From contig NZ_CP094289.1 of assembly GCF_022759505.1 (NCBI RefSeq), positions 1,984,001-2,048,000 of the forward strand: a DNA stretch of 64,000 bases, written 5' to 3'. The notes under the pieces are model-generated. The model was not told the origin of the DNA. It was given only the letters and a program-made list of their open reading frames with translations, and did not search any database. Of the stretch, positions 52,571 to 62,438 are shown piece after piece. The position numbers and the translations under genes were made by a program. The DNA comes from Georgenia sp. TF02-10 (GTDB lineage Bacteria > Actinomycetota > Actinomycetes > Actinomycetales > Actinomycetaceae). Positions within the stretch are counted from its first letter, which is position 1, and each line of letters opens with the position of its first letter.

Positions 52571-52993
52571 TCAGCTCGTGGCGATGGTCGTCAGACCAAG
52601 CCGCGACCAGGCCGCCAGCAGCGTCCTGTCGCCGGAGACGGCCGCAGTGTCCGCCGACGCCACGGACAGTGCCGTTGCAGCATGCACGGCGTCGTAGCCA
52701 CGCAGCCCCTGCTCGACGGCGAGCGCGGCCGCCGTCGTGGTGGTCTCGGGGGTGACCGAGATCAGGACCATGGCGCTGAGCAAGGTGTCCGTAGCCTGCA
52801 GACCGGTGCCGAGCTGGTGTGCCGTGAGGCGCCCGATCCGGTTCGCCTGACCGAGGGCGGCGGCCGCCTCCACGTGCACGAGCAGCGATGAGCAACGGAT
52901 GTCGGCCTCCTGCCAGAGCTGCCGGCATCTCGCCGATGATGGCTCCTCGACGATGAGCGGCACGAAGGCAGACGTGTCGAGGTAGAGGAGCAT
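52571..52993 (-). CDS. vapC: PIN domain toxin, VapC-like
   Basis: A 140-residue PIN-fold ribonuclease. The acidic active-site residues are in [46 protein letters not shown] and [15 protein letters not shown]. VapC toxins cut tRNA or rRNA and stop growth until bound by VapB. It follows the antitoxin gene by 9 bp on the same strand. Confidence 0.87.
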   Translation of the reverse strand: MLLYLDTSAFVPLIVEEPSSARCRQLWQEADIRCSSLLVHVEAAAALGQANRIGRLTAHQLGTGLQATDTLLSAMVLISVTPETTTTAAALAVEQGLRGYDAVHAATALSVASADTAAVSGDRTLLAAWSRLGLTTIATS

Positions 52994-53002
52994 GCGCGCT
53001 CG

Positions 53003-53257
53003 TCAGCGCCGTTGGTCGACGACCAGGTCACTGACCGTACCCGCCGCCCTGATGAGCGGAGGAAGGGTTGTCGGGCCGGACGGGCGGCTAGCGACGCCCT
53101 CCGCGACGAGACGCTCGACGAGGCTCTCGCCCGTGAGCGGCGCGAGCTGAGCGACCGGACGCCCTCGGTCGGTGACGACCACGACCTCGCCGGAGCGTGC
53201 GCGGTCGACATACGAGCTCAGCTGTGCCTTCAGGGTCCGGATACCGACCACCGTCAT
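53003..53257 (-). CDS. vapB: Type II antitoxin, Phd/YefM-like (VapB partner)
   Basis: An 84-residue protein with the Phd/YefM DNA-binding fold ([40 protein letters not shown]) and a C-terminal toxin-binding tail with Pro/Leu pattern ([18 protein letters not shown]). The ATG at 53257 is chosen because GAGGAGG stands 8-11 bases upstream; an earlier in-frame ATG at 53281 has none. It neutralises the PIN toxin and represses the operon. Confidence 0.87.
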   Translation of the reverse strand: MTVVGIRTLKAQLSSYVDRARSGEVVVVTDRGRPVAQLAPLTGESLVERLVAEGVASRPSGPTTLPPLIRAAGTVSDLVVDQRR

Positions 53258-53407
53258 CCCGGCCTCCTCGTTCGTGGTCACACGGTAGCACTATGTGGTC
53301 ACGTTGGTGCGCCTGCTGTGAGCATGCGGTCCCCTTCGGGCTCTGTCCCAGGCCGGGGGCCGAGCGGCGGCAGGGGGCTTGCTGTTGCCGGAAGGCCTCC
53401 AGTGCCG

Positions 53408-53530
53408 AGGGAGTCGCTGCGGAGGGCCGTGCTGACTCAGGGAGTCACCGCGGAGGGCCGTGCTGAGGGAGTCACCCCGCAGGGTTGCGCTCAGGATGTC
53501 GCAGCGGAAGGTTGCGCGGGCCTCCTCGCC
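53408..53530. repeat. Degenerate 27-31-bp tandem repeats
   Basis: Four imperfect copies of a GGGAGTCACCGCGGAGGGCC-type unit between the vapB start and the IS630 element. Read leftward they would give repeated LRGDSLS-like nonapeptides, but the frame has no supported start, so they are recorded as DNA repeats. The rest of 53258-53560 shows no gene. Confidence 0.65.
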
Positions 53531-53560
53531 AGTCAACGGCCCGCAACGTACAGTTTCACG

Positions 53561-54767
53561 TATAGCGGCCATAAGACAAGAACTGATTCCTGACCCGGGG
53601 CGAGAGCTACGAACGGCTGAGGCGTGTCGCCCCATGCGAGATCTGCGAAAGGTTGTGGGCGTGTCGCGGCGCGCTTCCCCAGGATTGGGCGCCTGATTAC
53701 TACTATTGGTGCATGACGTTGATCGAGCTGGACGGTACCGAGTGGTCCATCCTGATGAAGTACAAGGAGCAAGCGCCGTACAAGCTGATGCGGCTCAAGG
53801 CAGAAGCGCTGATGCTGCTGCACGAGAACGTCGACATCGGCACGGTCGCCAGGTTTGTCGACCGCAGGCCTTCGACGGTACGGGCCTGGGTGAGGGACTG
53901 GCAGAAGATGCGTCTGGCGTCGGTGCACACCGGTCACGCCGAGAACCTGAACGCCTCCAAGCTCACCGCCGACCAGCGCGCCCAGGTAGCCCAGATCCTG
54001 GCCTCCCCACCCTCGGAGCAGGGACTGCCCGCGCAGTTCTGGGACGTACCGAACCTGGCGTCCTGGCTGCACAACCACTTCGAGGTGGTCTACGAGTCCG
54101 ACAGCTCCTACCACTTCCTCCTGCACATGGCCGGGATGACCTTCCACAAGCCCGAAGCGGTGGACAAGCGACGCGGCGACGAGGCCACCATCGCCAAGCG
54201 GATGGCCGAGATCCACCAGGAGATCGCCCCGCACCTGGCCGACCCGGACACCATCGTGGTGGCCGCGGACGAGGTCCGCATCGAGCACGAGGCCATCCTG
54301 CGCCGGGCCTGGCAGATGGCCGGAACCACCACCCGCATCGAGGTCGACCGCCAGCGCCAGGCCCAGAGCTACATCGGGTTCCTCCACCAGGACGACGGGA
54401 AGGTGGACCTGCGGCGCCTGGACTGGCAGAACAGCGACACCATCATCGAGGCCCTCACCGCGTTCACGGCCGCCCACCCGAAGAAGAAGATCGTGATCGT
54501 GTGGGACAACGCCGCCTGGCACCGCTCCAAAGCCCTGCGGGCCCACCTCGGACCAGGCAATCTCCTCGAACGCATCCACCTGATCCACATGCCGCCCTAC
54601 GCACCCGACCACAACCCGATCGAGCACGTCTGGGGCGAAGCAAAAACCAGCATAAGCAACATCCAGCGCGCCACCTTCGACCAGACCAGGACCGCGTTCG
54701 AAGGCTTCATCCGCGGCAACAAGTTCCCCTACCGCCTGGAGTGAGCTTTTGATCTATCCGGGCTATA
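53561..54767 (+). mobile_element. IS630-family insertion sequence (copy 2)
   Basis: The element spans about 53563-54765 and is flanked by TA on both sides. Ends are imperfect inverted repeats sharing ACGTATAGC and, further in, ATA, CAA and CT positions. Outside sequence is ...TTTCACG on the left and CGTCAAGC... on the right. The transposase frame is intact. It lies 29 bp upstream of the decayed yefM gene and has probably separated it from its promoter. Confidence 0.85.
53713..54744 (+). CDS. IS630 family transposase
   Basis: A 343-residue DDE transposase. The N-terminal helix-turn-helix is VDIGTVARFVDRRPSTVRAW, with a second part FWDVPNLASWLHNHFEVVYE. The catalytic acids lie in IVVAADEVRIEHEA (D), VIVWDNAAWHRSKA (D) and DHNPIEHVWGEAKT (E). 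It is a different branch from the first IS630 transposase in the window. The Met at 53713 is the family start; an upstream frame from 53653 lies within the element but is non-homologous. Confidence 0.94.
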   Translation: MTLIELDGTEWSILMKYKEQAPYKLMRLKAEALMLLHENVDIGTVARFVDRRPSTVRAWVRDWQKMRLASVHTGHAENLNASKLTADQRAQVAQILASPPSEQGLPAQFWDVPNLASWLHNHFEVVYESDSSYHFLLHMAGMTFHKPEAVDKRRGDEATIAKRMAEIHQEIAPHLADPDTIVVAADEVRIEHEAILRRAWQMAGTTTRIEVDRQRQAQSYIGFLHQDDGKVDLRRLDWQNSDTIIEALTAFTAAHPKKKIVIVWDNAAWHRSKALRAHLGPGNLLERIHLIHMPPYAPDHNPIEHVWGEAKTSISNIQRATFDQTRTAFEGFIRGNKFPYRLE

Positions 54768-54795
54768 CGTCAAGCGGAAGGGGGTAAGCCGCACC

Positions 54796-55046
54796 ATGTC
54801 GTACTCGGAGTCCCGTGCTCGCTACGCGGAGATCCTCAACGCTGTCGTTGACGACCGCGAGGAGGTAGTGATCACCCGTGCCGGTCGCGAACCCGTGGTC
54901 ATCGTTCCCCTCGAGGACTATGAGTCCCTGAAGGAGAGCGCCTACCTTCTGCGCAGCCCGGCGAACGCTCGCCGCCTGCTTCGTTCCTTCGTTCTATCGA
55001 GGAGCTGGAGGCGGGGTCCGGGGTCGCCCGAGACCTCCTGGAATGA
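54796..55046 (+). pseudogene. yefM: YefM-type antitoxin gene, frameshifted
   Basis: The N-terminal 62 residues are a good YefM antitoxin (MSYSESRARYAEILNAVVDD, EVVITRAGREPVVIVPLEDY, ESLKESAYLLRSPANARRLL). Then an 8-bp tandem duplication (TTCGTTCC / TTCGTTCT, 54980-54995) shifts the frame. Removing one copy restores IEELEAGSGVARDLLE and a stop at 55044-55046 that overlaps the toxin ATG as ATGA. As it stands, translation continues into a foreign 124-residue product. GGAAGGGGG lies upstream of the ATG, but IS630 copy 2 is only 29 bp away. Confidence 0.77.
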
Positions 55047-55304
55047 GGAGCGCGTGGGCCGAGACCGCTTGGGGCGGACTATGTCCGATGGCAGGCCGAG
55101 GACCGCAGAGTGCTCAAGTGGATCAACGTCCTCATCAAGGACGTCGAACAGAATGTCCATGAAGGTATAGGAAAGCCGGAGCCGCTCAAGCACGGCTACC
55201 GTGGCTATTGGTCTCGGCGCATCACGGATGAGCACCGATTGGTGTACAAGTTCGAGGGCGATGAGATCCGCATCGCCGCCTGCCGCTACCACTACGGAGA
55301 CTGA
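55043..55304 (+). pseudogene. yoeB: YoeB/Txe-type toxin gene, frameshifted
   Basis: The ATG at 55043 opens RSAWAETAW. One extra G in the run near 55071-55077 then breaks the frame, and the rest continues one base over as DYVRWQAEDRRVLKWINVLI, KDVEQNVHEGIGKPEPLKHG, YRGYWSRRITDEHRLVYKFE and AACRYHYGD. The C-terminal part holds the catalytic Glu/Arg/His/Tyr set of YoeB mRNA interferases, yet the full toxin cannot be made without frameshifting. A GTG at 55110 could give a truncated product. Confidence 0.77.
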
Positions 55305-55451
55305 CCACCGCGGGAGCGGGCCGCGACTACTTCGGCGACCGGCCGGAAGGTTGGGACGAACGGATCAACGGTCCGGGCCCGCACCGGCACCGGTGGCGCG
55401 AGCACGTCTGCGGAGCTGAACTCTCACTCCGAGGGGGTCAGGGCGGTCCGG
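55305..55451. other. Spacer with a coding-like remnant
   Basis: In the plus direction 55317-55430 reads GRDYFGDRPEGWDERINGPG and PHRHRWREHVCGAEL, which looks protein-like but has no start. It may be the end of a lost gene; no family is recognised. Confidence 0.3.
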
Positions 55452-56987
55452 TCACGGTGCTGAGCGCCGCCGGAGCAGCGCCAGGAACATCGCGTCCGTG
55501 CCGTGCAGGTGCGGCCAGAGCTGGACGAACGGCCCGGCCAGCCCCGGCAACGGCCGCCGGCCGACCTCCTGGACGACGGCGGCCGCGTCGAGGACCTCGA
55601 CGTCGCCGCGGCGGCCGGTCACGTCCGTCACCACGGTGCGGGTCTCGGCCAGGTGCGGAGAGCAGGTGGCGTAGGCCACCACGCCGCCCGGCCGGGTGGC
55701 GTCCAGGGCGGCGCCGAGCAGCTCGCGCTGGAGCGCGCCGAGCCCCGCCAGGTCCGCCGGGGTGCGCCGCCAGCGTGCCTCGGGGCGGCGGCGCAGCGCG
55801 CCCAGGCCGGTGCACGGGGCATCCACCAGCACCCGGTCGAAGGCGCCCGGGTGCGCCGGGCCGACCGCCCGCCCGTCGCCGACCTGGACCGTGACGGTGC
55901 CGGCCGGCAGGGCCGCGACCGCGGCCCGGACGAGGTCGGCCCGGTGCGGAGCCACCTCGTTCGCCAGCAGGGTCACGCCCCGCCGCGCGGCGAGGGCACC
56001 GAGCAGGGCCGCCTTGCCGCCGGGCCCCGCGCACAGGTCCAGCCAGGCGGTGTCCCGCTCCGGGACGGGCGCGGCGGCGAGGGCGAGGGCGACGAGCTGG
56101 GAGCCCTCGTCCTGCACCCCGGCGGCCGCCGCCCGCACCGCCGGCAGCCGGCCCGGGTCCCCGCCGCCGAGCAGCACCGCGCGCGGGGACCAGCGGCCGG
56201 GGGCCGGGCGCTCCCCCGTCTGCGCCGCCACCTTCGCCGCCAGGTCCGCCGGGCCGACCAGCCCGGGACGCGCCACCAGGGTGACCCCGGGCGGGTCATT
56301 GTCGGCCCGGAGCAGGTCCGCCAGCTCCCCGGCGTCGCGGCCGTCCGCGAGCAGGGCCTGGCGCAGCGCCCGGGTCACCCACGGCGGGTGGGACTCGGTG
56401 GCCGAGAGCCGGGCGACGTCGTCCTCGCCGGCCGGGTCGACCTCGTCCGCGACGACGGCGAGCCACTCCTCGGTGCTGCGGGCGGCGACCGCGCGCAGCA
56501 CGGCGTTGACCAGGCCGGTCGGCGCCGGCCCGACCGCCTCCCGGGTCAGCGCGACGGTCTCGGCGACGGCGGCGTGCGCCGGGACGCGCATGCCGAGGAG
56601 CTGGTGGGCGCCGAGCCGGAGGACGTCGAGGACCGCCGGGTCCAGGGTGTCCAGCGCCCGGCCCCGGGTGCAGCGGGACAGGATGGCGTCGTAGCGGCCC
56701 CGCAGCCGCAGGGTGCCGTAGGCCAGCTCGGTGGCGAAGGCGGCGTCGCGCCCGGTCACGCCGCGCTCGCGCAGCAGGCCGGGCAGGACCAGGTTGGCGT
56801 AGGCGTCGGAGGTGGCGACCGCACGCAGGACGTCCAGCGCGGCGCGGCGGGCCGGGTCCGTCCGGCGGCGCCGCGGCGGCTGGGACCGGCCGGGGCTCGC
56901 CTGCCCGGGACCGGCGCGGCGGGGACCCGCGCCGCGGGGACCCGCGCCGTGGGGGCCCTCACCACGACCCGCGCGATCAGGGCTCAC
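55452..56987 (-). CDS. rsmB: 16S rRNA m5C methyltransferase RsmB
   Basis: A 511-residue NOL1/NOP2/Sun-family methyltransferase acting on 16S rRNA C967. An Arg/Gly/Pro-rich N-terminal tail is followed by the NusB-like RNA-binding domain ([40 protein letters not shown]) and the catalytic domain: [40 protein letters not shown] with the PC motif, and [17 protein letters not shown] with the TC motif. The GTG start overlaps the fmt stop (GTGA). Confidence 0.94.
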   Translation of the reverse strand: MSPDRAGRGEGPHGAGPRGAGPRRAGPGQASPGRSQPPRRRRTDPARRAALDVLRAVATSDAYANLVLPGLLRERGVTGRDAAFATELAYGTLRLRGRYDAILSRCTRGRALDTLDPAVLDVLRLGAHQLLGMRVPAHAAVAETVALTREAVGPAPTGLVNAVLRAVAARSTEEWLAVVADEVDPAGEDDVARLSATESHPPWVTRALRQALLADGRDAGELADLLRADNDPPGVTLVARPGLVGPADLAAKVAAQTGERPAPGRWSPRAVLLGGGDPGRLPAVRAAAAGVQDEGSQLVALALAAAPVPERDTAWLDLCAGPGGKAALLGALAARRGVTLLANEVAPHRADLVRAAVAALPAGTVTVQVGDGRAVGPAHPGAFDRVLVDAPCTGLGALRRRPEARWRRTPADLAGLGALQRELLGAALDATRPGGVVAYATCSPHLAETRTVVTDVTGRRGDVEVLDAAAVVQEVGRRPLPGLAGPFVQLWPHLHGTDAMFLALLRRRSAP

Positions 56988-57913
56988 GCGCCCAGCACCT
57001 GCCCGTCGGGGCCGGCGCCGCGGGCCCAGGCGTCGGCGGGCATCCAGCCCTTCCCGGCTGGGGCGACCTGGCCCAGGGCGACGGCGCCCGCGCCGGTGCC
57101 GACGAGGACCTCGTGCTTGCCGGCCCGGACCTGTCCGGGCGGCAGGTCGGTGACGTCCGGGCGCGGGCGCACCGGGCCCAGCTTCAGCCGGCCACCGGCG
57201 GGCAGCGTCGTCCACGCGCCGGGCGCCGGGGTGCAGCCCCGGACGCGGCGGTCGACGGCGAGGGCGGGGTCCGCCCAGCGCACCCGGGCGTCGTCGACGG
57301 TGATCTTCGGGGCGAGGCTGACGCCGTCGGCGGGCTGCGGCTGCGGGCGGGCGGTGCCAGCCGCGATGGCGTCCAGGGTGGCGAGGAGCAGGCCCGCGCC
57401 GGCCTCGGCGAGCCGGCCCAGGAGGTCCCCGGCAGTGTCCTGGGGCCGCACCGGCTCGGTGAGGGTGCCGTAGACCGGGCCGGTGTCCAGGCCGGCCTCG
57501 ATCCGGAAGGTGCTCGCGCCGGTGATCTCGTCCCCGGCGATCACGGCGTGCTGGACCGGGGCCGCGCCGCGCCAGGCCGGCAGCAGGGAGAAGTGCAGGT
57601 TCACCCAGCCGTGCGCCGGGACGTCGAGGAGGTCGGCGGGGATGAGGTTGCCGTAGGCGACGACCGGGGCGGCGTCGACGGCCAGCGCCCGGATCTGCTC
57701 CGCCGCCGCGGCGTCCCTGAGGGTGCGCGGGGTCAGCACGGGCACGCCGGCGGCGCGGGCGGCCGCGGCGACCGGGCTGGGCGCCAGCGCCCGGCCGCGC
57801 CCGCGCGGGGCGTCCGGCCGGGTGAGCACCGCGACGACCTCGTGGTCGGAGCCGAGCAGCGCCCGCAGGGCCGGCAGGGCGGCCTCCGGGGTGCCGGCGA
57901 AGAGCAGACGCAT
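56984..57913 (-). CDS. fmt: Methionyl-tRNA formyltransferase
   Basis: A 309-residue enzyme that formylates initiator Met-tRNA using 10-formyl-tetrahydrofolate. Motifs are [60 protein letters not shown] with catalytic Asn and His, [18 protein letters not shown] with catalytic Asp, and the C-terminal tRNA-binding domain [14 protein letters not shown]. It forms an operon with rsmB downstream. Confidence 0.96.
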   Translation of the reverse strand: MRLLFAGTPEAALPALRALLGSDHEVVAVLTRPDAPRGRGRALAPSPVAAAARAAGVPVLTPRTLRDAAAAEQIRALAVDAAPVVAYGNLIPADLLDVPAHGWVNLHFSLLPAWRGAAPVQHAVIAGDEITGASTFRIEAGLDTGPVYGTLTEPVRPQDTAGDLLGRLAEAGAGLLLATLDAIAAGTARPQPQPADGVSLAPKITVDDARVRWADPALAVDRRVRGCTPAPGAWTTLPAGGRLKLGPVRPRPDVTDLPPGQVRAGKHEVLVGTGAGAVALGQVAPAGKGWMPADAWARGAGPDGQVLGA

Positions 57914-57924
57914 GGTCGAGGAGT

Positions 57925-58551
57925 CTAGGCGGCGGGCGCCAGCGGCAGGCCGAGGGCCCGGAGGTCCGCGCGCAGCGTCGCGGCCGTGGTGAAGACCCGG
58001 GCGTGCAGGCCGAGCGCCGCCGCGGTCGCCACGTTCGCCGGGGAGTCGTCCACGAAGACGGTGCTGGCCGGATCCAGGCCGTAGCGCTCGAGCAGGACCC
58101 GGAAGATGGCCGGGTCGGGCTTGATCACGCCCTCCTGCCCGGAGACCACGACCCCGTCGAGCAGGCCGATCGCCGGTGCCACCGGCTCGGCGTGGTGGAA
58201 CGTCTCGGCGGACCAGTTGGTCAGGCCGAGCAGCCGGACGCCGGCGGCGTGCAGCTCCTCGACCACGGCGGCGGTGCCGGGGACGGGGCCGCTGAGGCTG
58301 GCGGCGAAGTTGGTGCAGTACCTGGTGAAGGTGTCCGCGTGTGCGGGATGGTCCCGGGCGACCCGGGCCTGGGCGGCGGCGTGGGTGAGGCCGGCGTCCA
58401 TGTCCCGGTTGACCGCCGGGAAGTCGATCGCCGCCGAGAAGGCCTCCCACTCGCTGCGGGACATCCGGTCGGCGAGGGCCAGGTACGGGTCCCACCCGAT
58501 CACCACCTGGCCGAGGTCGAGGACGACGGTGGGATACGGCGAGGCTGGCAC
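57925..58551 (-). CDS. HAD superfamily hydrolase (subfamily IA)
   Basis: A 208-residue phosphatase-like enzyme. The nucleophile motif is [15 protein letters not shown] with Gly rather than Asp at the acid/base place, as in YihX-type sugar phosphatases. Motif II is [13 protein letters not shown], the Lys is in [20 protein letters not shown], and the metal Asp pair is in [19 protein letters not shown]. The GTG at 58551 gives the usual N-terminus. It sits between priA and fmt on the same strand, 11 bp before fmt. Confidence 0.86.
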   Translation of the reverse strand: MPASPYPTVVLDLGQVVIGWDPYLALADRMSRSEWEAFSAAIDFPAVNRDMDAGLTHAAAQARVARDHPAHADTFTRYCTNFAASLSGPVPGTAAVVEELHAAGVRLLGLTNWSAETFHHAEPVAPAIGLLDGVVVSGQEGVIKPDPAIFRVLLERYGLDPASTVFVDDSPANVATAAALGLHARVFTTAATLRADLRALGLPLAPAA

Positions 58552-58645
58552 GGGACTATCGCACCATATTCGGCCGGGGGTCGGCCGCCGCGGCCCGGCG
58601 GTGGTCCGCGGGCAGCGGTCCGGCCGCCCGCCGTCGTCCCGGCCC

Positions 58646-60667
58646 CTACCAGAGGTCCGGCGGGTCCACCTGGACGCGGACCGACCCGTCCTCCTTCCGG
58701 GCGGTGCGCGCGGCGGCGGCGCGGGCCAGGTGGCGGGCGAGCTGGGCGCCGTGGCGCCGGTCGGTCCGGACCAGCGCCCGGACCCCCTCCCCCACCTCGA
58801 CCGGGCCGAGCACGACCATCCCGGGCACCGGCTCGAGGTGCGCCAGGAACGACCGGACCGCACCGGCGTCGCCCTGCACGGCGGCGAGCCGCACCGCGGG
58901 CGGGAACGCCAGCTCCTCGCGCTCGGCCAGCTCGCGCGCGGCGAACCCGGCGGGGTCCCACCGCACGAGGGCCTGGGCCGGGACCGGGGCGGGCTGCCCG
59001 AGCAGCAGCACCCGGCCGCCGTCGGCCGCCCCCCGGACCAGGGCCGCGGCACCGAGCCACCGGCGCAGCGCCTCGGCCCCCGCCCACAGTTCGGGGCGAG
59101 AGGTCAGCGCCGCGGCGTCGAGCAGCAGCGCGGCGGCGTACCCGCCCTCGGCCACCGGCTCGGCCCCGGGCGTGGCCACGACCAGCCGGGCCCGCCCGTC
59201 CACGGTCTCCACCACCCCGTGCCCGGCGCTCGTCCCGGAGACCACCACCGGCACGGAGGGGAACGCGCGGCCGAGCTCCTCGGCGGTGCGGCCCGAGCCG
59301 ACCCTGGTCGCGCGCAGCCCGGTGTGCTCGCACTGCGCGCAGGACCAGGTGAGGGCGTGCCGCCCGCACCAGCCGCAGCTGGGCACCGACCGCGCCCCGG
59401 CGAGGTTGAGCGGGCCGTGGCAGGCGGGGCAGCGGGCCGGCTCGTGGCAGCGGGCGCAGGCGACCACCGGGACGTACCCGCCGCGGGCGACCTGCACCAG
59501 CACCGGCCCGCGCGCCAGCGCGTCCTTCACCAGGCGCCAGGCCGGGGTGGGGATGCGGGCCGCACCGGCCGGCCCCTCGCGGGCCAGGTCGGTCTCGGTG
59601 GGGGCCTGGACGAGCGGTGCGGCCCGGCGCACGGCCGGGCGGGGGGCCTGGACCGGGTGGGCCCAGCCGCGCTCGACCAGCAGTTGGGCCTCCACCGTGC
59701 GGGCGTACCCGCCCAGCAGCAGGGCCGTGCCCTCGACGTCGGCGCGCAGGGCGAGCACCTGGCGGGCGTGCGGGTAGGGGGCCCGGGGCTCGGCGAGCCG
59801 GTCGTCGCCGTCGTCGAAGCAGACCACGAGCCCGAGGTCCTGCACGGGGGCGAACGCGGCGCCGCGCGTGCCGACCACCACCCGCACCGCGCCGGTGAGC
59901 ACCCGCAGGAAGCTGCGGTAGCGCCGGGCCGGGCCGTCCCCGGCGAGGAGCTGGGCCACCGGCTCGCCGGGGAGCTCGGCGGCGAGGGCGGCGGCGACCG
60001 CCGCGACCTGGCGCCCGGTGGGCACGACGACGAGCACCCCACGCCCGCCCGCCCGCGCGGCCCGGGCGGCCTGCGCCACCGGCACCGCCCACGCCGGGGG
60101 CCCCTGCCCGGGCAGCACCGTCCAGACGGCCCGCGGGCGGCCGCCGTCGGCCAGGTGCCGGAGGAAGGCCGGGCCGCCGGTGTACGGCCGCCAGGCCTCC
60201 CCGTCCGGGGCGGTCGGGTCCGCCGGCACGGGCGCGGGCCTGGCCAGGACCGCGCGCTCGGTGGCGGCGTGGCGGGGCGGGACGGCGAGGCGCAGGACGT
60301 CCATGAGCGTGCCGGCGTAGCGGTCGGCGACGGCGCGGGCCCCGGTGAGCACCGCCGGGGTGAGCACCGGGACGGCGGAGACCGCGCGGCGCAGCGGCGT
60401 CAGCGAGGTGCCGTGGTCGGTGTCCGCCCGGCGCTCCAGCACGTAGCCGGGCCGGTCCTTGCCGGCGAAACGGACCTGGACCCGGGTCCCGGGCAGCGCG
60501 GTGGCGGCCATGTCCGCGGGGACGAGGTAGTCGAAGGGGTGGTCCAGGTGGGCCAGCGGCACGTCGACGGCGACCCGGGCGACCGGGTCCGGCACGCCCT
60601 GCCCGTCCACCCGGACCGGGGCCGGTGCGGGGCGCGCGAGGAGGGTGCCCTGCTCGCCTGGTGCCAT
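58646..60667 (-). CDS. priA: Primosomal protein N' (PriA), helicase motifs degenerate
   Basis: A 673-residue replication-restart protein. The N-terminal 3'-DNA-binding domain is clear (VARVAVDVPLAHLDHPFDYL, PGTRVQVRFAGKDRPGYVLE). The place of Walker A reads WTVLPGQGPPAWAVPVAQAA with no GKT, and the DEAH box is replaced by VVCFDDGDDRL, so ATP hydrolysis is unlikely. The zinc-binding domain is intact (VVACARCHEPARCPACHGPL, PSCGWCGRHALTWSCAQCEH). Loss of helicase motifs is known in actinobacterial PriA. The C-terminal domain ends RVQVDPPDLW. Confidence 0.93.
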   Translation of the reverse strand: MAPGEQGTLLARPAPAPVRVDGQGVPDPVARVAVDVPLAHLDHPFDYLVPADMAATALPGTRVQVRFAGKDRPGYVLERRADTDHGTSLTPLRRAVSAVPVLTPAVLTGARAVADRYAGTLMDVLRLAVPPRHAATERAVLARPAPVPADPTAPDGEAWRPYTGGPAFLRHLADGGRPRAVWTVLPGQGPPAWAVPVAQAARAARAGGRGVLVVVPTGRQVAAVAAALAAELPGEPVAQLLAGDGPARRYRSFLRVLTGAVRVVVGTRGAAFAPVQDLGLVVCFDDGDDRLAEPRAPYPHARQVLALRADVEGTALLLGGYARTVEAQLLVERGWAHPVQAPRPAVRRAAPLVQAPTETDLAREGPAGAARIPTPAWRLVKDALARGPVLVQVARGGYVPVVACARCHEPARCPACHGPLNLAGARSVPSCGWCGRHALTWSCAQCEHTGLRATRVGSGRTAEELGRAFPSVPVVVSGTSAGHGVVETVDGRARLVVATPGAEPVAEGGYAAALLLDAAALTSRPELWAGAEALRRWLGAAALVRGAADGGRVLLLGQPAPVPAQALVRWDPAGFAARELAEREELAFPPAVRLAAVQGDAGAVRSFLAHLEPVPGMVVLGPVEVGEGVRALVRTDRRHGAQLARHLARAAAARTARKEDGSVRVQVDPPDLW

Positions 60668-60785
60668 GGGCTCATCCCACCACGGACCACCGACACGGCT
60701 CTGCGCGGGTGCCGCGGGTGCGGCCGCGGCCGGTGGTCGGCTACCCGGGCGGTCCCCGGCGTGCTTCCGGCGGTCCCCGGGGTCC

Positions 60786-62207
60786 TCACGCGGTCCCCGC
60801 GGCGCCCGCGGCGCTCCCGGCGGCCGCGGCGGTCGTGGTGCTCCGCAGCCGCAGGAACGTCGGGGTCAGCATCGGGACGGCGGAGACGACCAGACCGATC
60901 GCGCCGAGCAGGACGCCGGTGCGGGCCCCGAGGGACTCCCCCACCACCCCGGCCAGCGCGGCGCCCAGCGGGATCGAGCCGTACATGACCTGGGTGTAGG
61001 CGCCGGCGGAGCGGGTGAGCTCCTCGCGCGGGATGAGCTGCTGGCGCATGGTGACGGAGTAGACGTTCGCGTTGCCCTCCCCGACCCCGCGCACCAGCAT
61101 GACCGCGGCGACGACGGCGGCCAGGGCCCAGCCGGTGAGCGGCCAGGCGGGCAGTAGCACCGGGACCAGGCACGAGGCCAGCAGCGAGAGCGCGAAGGCG
61201 CGACCAAGGCCGCACCGGTCGGCCAGGCGCAGCGCCGTCAGGGTGCCCACCAGCCCACCGACCCCGGCCGCGGCCAGCGCGAGGCCGTAGGCGCCGGGGT
61301 CGACGTCCTGCTGGCGCACGGCCCACAGGATCAGGTTCAGGACCAGGACCTGTTCGGTGGCGTTGTAGGTCGCGGCGTGGATGGTCAACGCGCGCAGGTG
61401 AGGCTGGGTGAACAGGATCCGCAGCCCGGTCAGGATCGGTAGCCGCCCGCTGGTGCTCGAGCCGCGGCTGTGGGCGCCGGGCGCGGCGTCGGTGGAGACC
61501 GCGAGGCGTTCGCGGGGGTGGCTGGTGGCGACGCCGAGCGCGGAGGCGAGGTGGCCGACGGCGGTGACGATCACTGCTGCGGGGGCGCCGGCGGCGGAGA
61601 TGAGCAGACCGGCCAGGCCGGGGCCGCTGATCTCGGTGACGGTTCGGCTGCCCTGCACGGCGCGGTTGGCGGCGGCCAGGTGGACGTCTCGGACCAGGGC
61701 GGGGACGAAGGCGAAGGCGGACAGGCCGAAGACCAGGGCGCAGCAGCCGCTGGCGAAGGTGATGGCGGCCAGCAGCGGCACGGTGAGCCAGCCACCGACC
61801 CAGGCCAGGGGGATCTGGGCCAGCAGGAGCGCCTGGAGCAGGTCGGTGGCGATCATCGAGCGCTTCTGGTCACGCCCGTGCAGCAGGTGCCCGGCCAGCA
61901 GGGCGAAGAGCAGGTAGGGCAGGGTGCCGGCGGTGGCGACGAGGCTGACCGCCGCGGGTCCGGCGTCTAGGGCGATGGCCGTGACCAGCGGGATGGCGAC
62001 CGTGGTGAACTGCGCGCCGGCGCTCGCCGCGGACTGGCCCAGCCAGTAGTGACGGAAGCTGCGGTCGCCGCGGAGGAGGGTCCAGCTCGGGTCGCGCAGC
62101 CGGCCGCCCCGCTGCTCGCTTGCGTGGTTGCTTCGTTGGTCGCTTGCCGGGCTGTTCCGCTGGCCGCTTGCCCGGCTGCCCACCCGCCCGCTCCCCTGGC
62201 GGCTCAT
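60786..62207 (-). CDS. MFS transporter
   Basis: A 473-residue major-facilitator protein with about 11-12 helices. It starts with a Ser/Gln/Arg-rich cytoplasmic tail (SGQRNSPASDQRSNHASEQR), then WTLLRGDRSFRHYWLGQSAA and SAGAQFTTVAIPLVTAIALD, the motif-A-like loop LLAGHLLHGRDQKRSMIATD and AANRAVQGSRTVTEISGPGL, features of enterobactin-exporter-like or multidrug permeases. The substrate is unknown. It is divergent from the CGNR regulator gene, which may control it. Confidence 0.88.
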   Translation of the reverse strand: MSRQGSGRVGSRASGQRNSPASDQRSNHASEQRGGRLRDPSWTLLRGDRSFRHYWLGQSAASAGAQFTTVAIPLVTAIALDAGPAAVSLVATAGTLPYLLFALLAGHLLHGRDQKRSMIATDLLQALLLAQIPLAWVGGWLTVPLLAAITFASGCCALVFGLSAFAFVPALVRDVHLAAANRAVQGSRTVTEISGPGLAGLLISAAGAPAAVIVTAVGHLASALGVATSHPRERLAVSTDAAPGAHSRGSSTSGRLPILTGLRILFTQPHLRALTIHAATYNATEQVLVLNLILWAVRQQDVDPGAYGLALAAAGVGGLVGTLTALRLADRCGLGRAFALSLLASCLVPVLLPAWPLTGWALAAVVAAVMLVRGVGEGNANVYSVTMRQQLIPREELTRSAGAYTQVMYGSIPLGAALAGVVGESLGARTGVLLGAIGLVVSAVPMLTPTFLRLRSTTTAAAAGSAAGAAGTA

Positions 62208-62438
62208 GGCGTCCCGCCGGGGCCGAGCGGGGCCGCACTGGGCCAGACTGGAGGGGTGAGCGTACCGAGCGGAGTCGAGGCGAGTGGGGCGGGTGCCTGG
62301 AAGGCGACGCCGTCCGTGCCCTGGCCTCCCCGGGTGCCCGCTGCCGTCGCGGCATCGGTGGGTGCTTCGTGGGGTAGGCGCACGGCCCCTCCTCGTGGTC
62401 ATCGGCCCCCTCGGCCGAGACGTTACCGATGATTTCAA
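62208..62438. other. Divergent MFS / CGNR promoter region
   Basis: About 230 bp holding both promoters. The only clear structure is the inverted repeat at 62421-62451. No gene is seen. Confidence 0.5.

Noticed and set aside
53291-53635. Minus-strand frame with repeated LRGDSLS motifs
   Set aside because: It has no supported start, crosses the IS630 left end, and the repeats are degenerate at DNA level.
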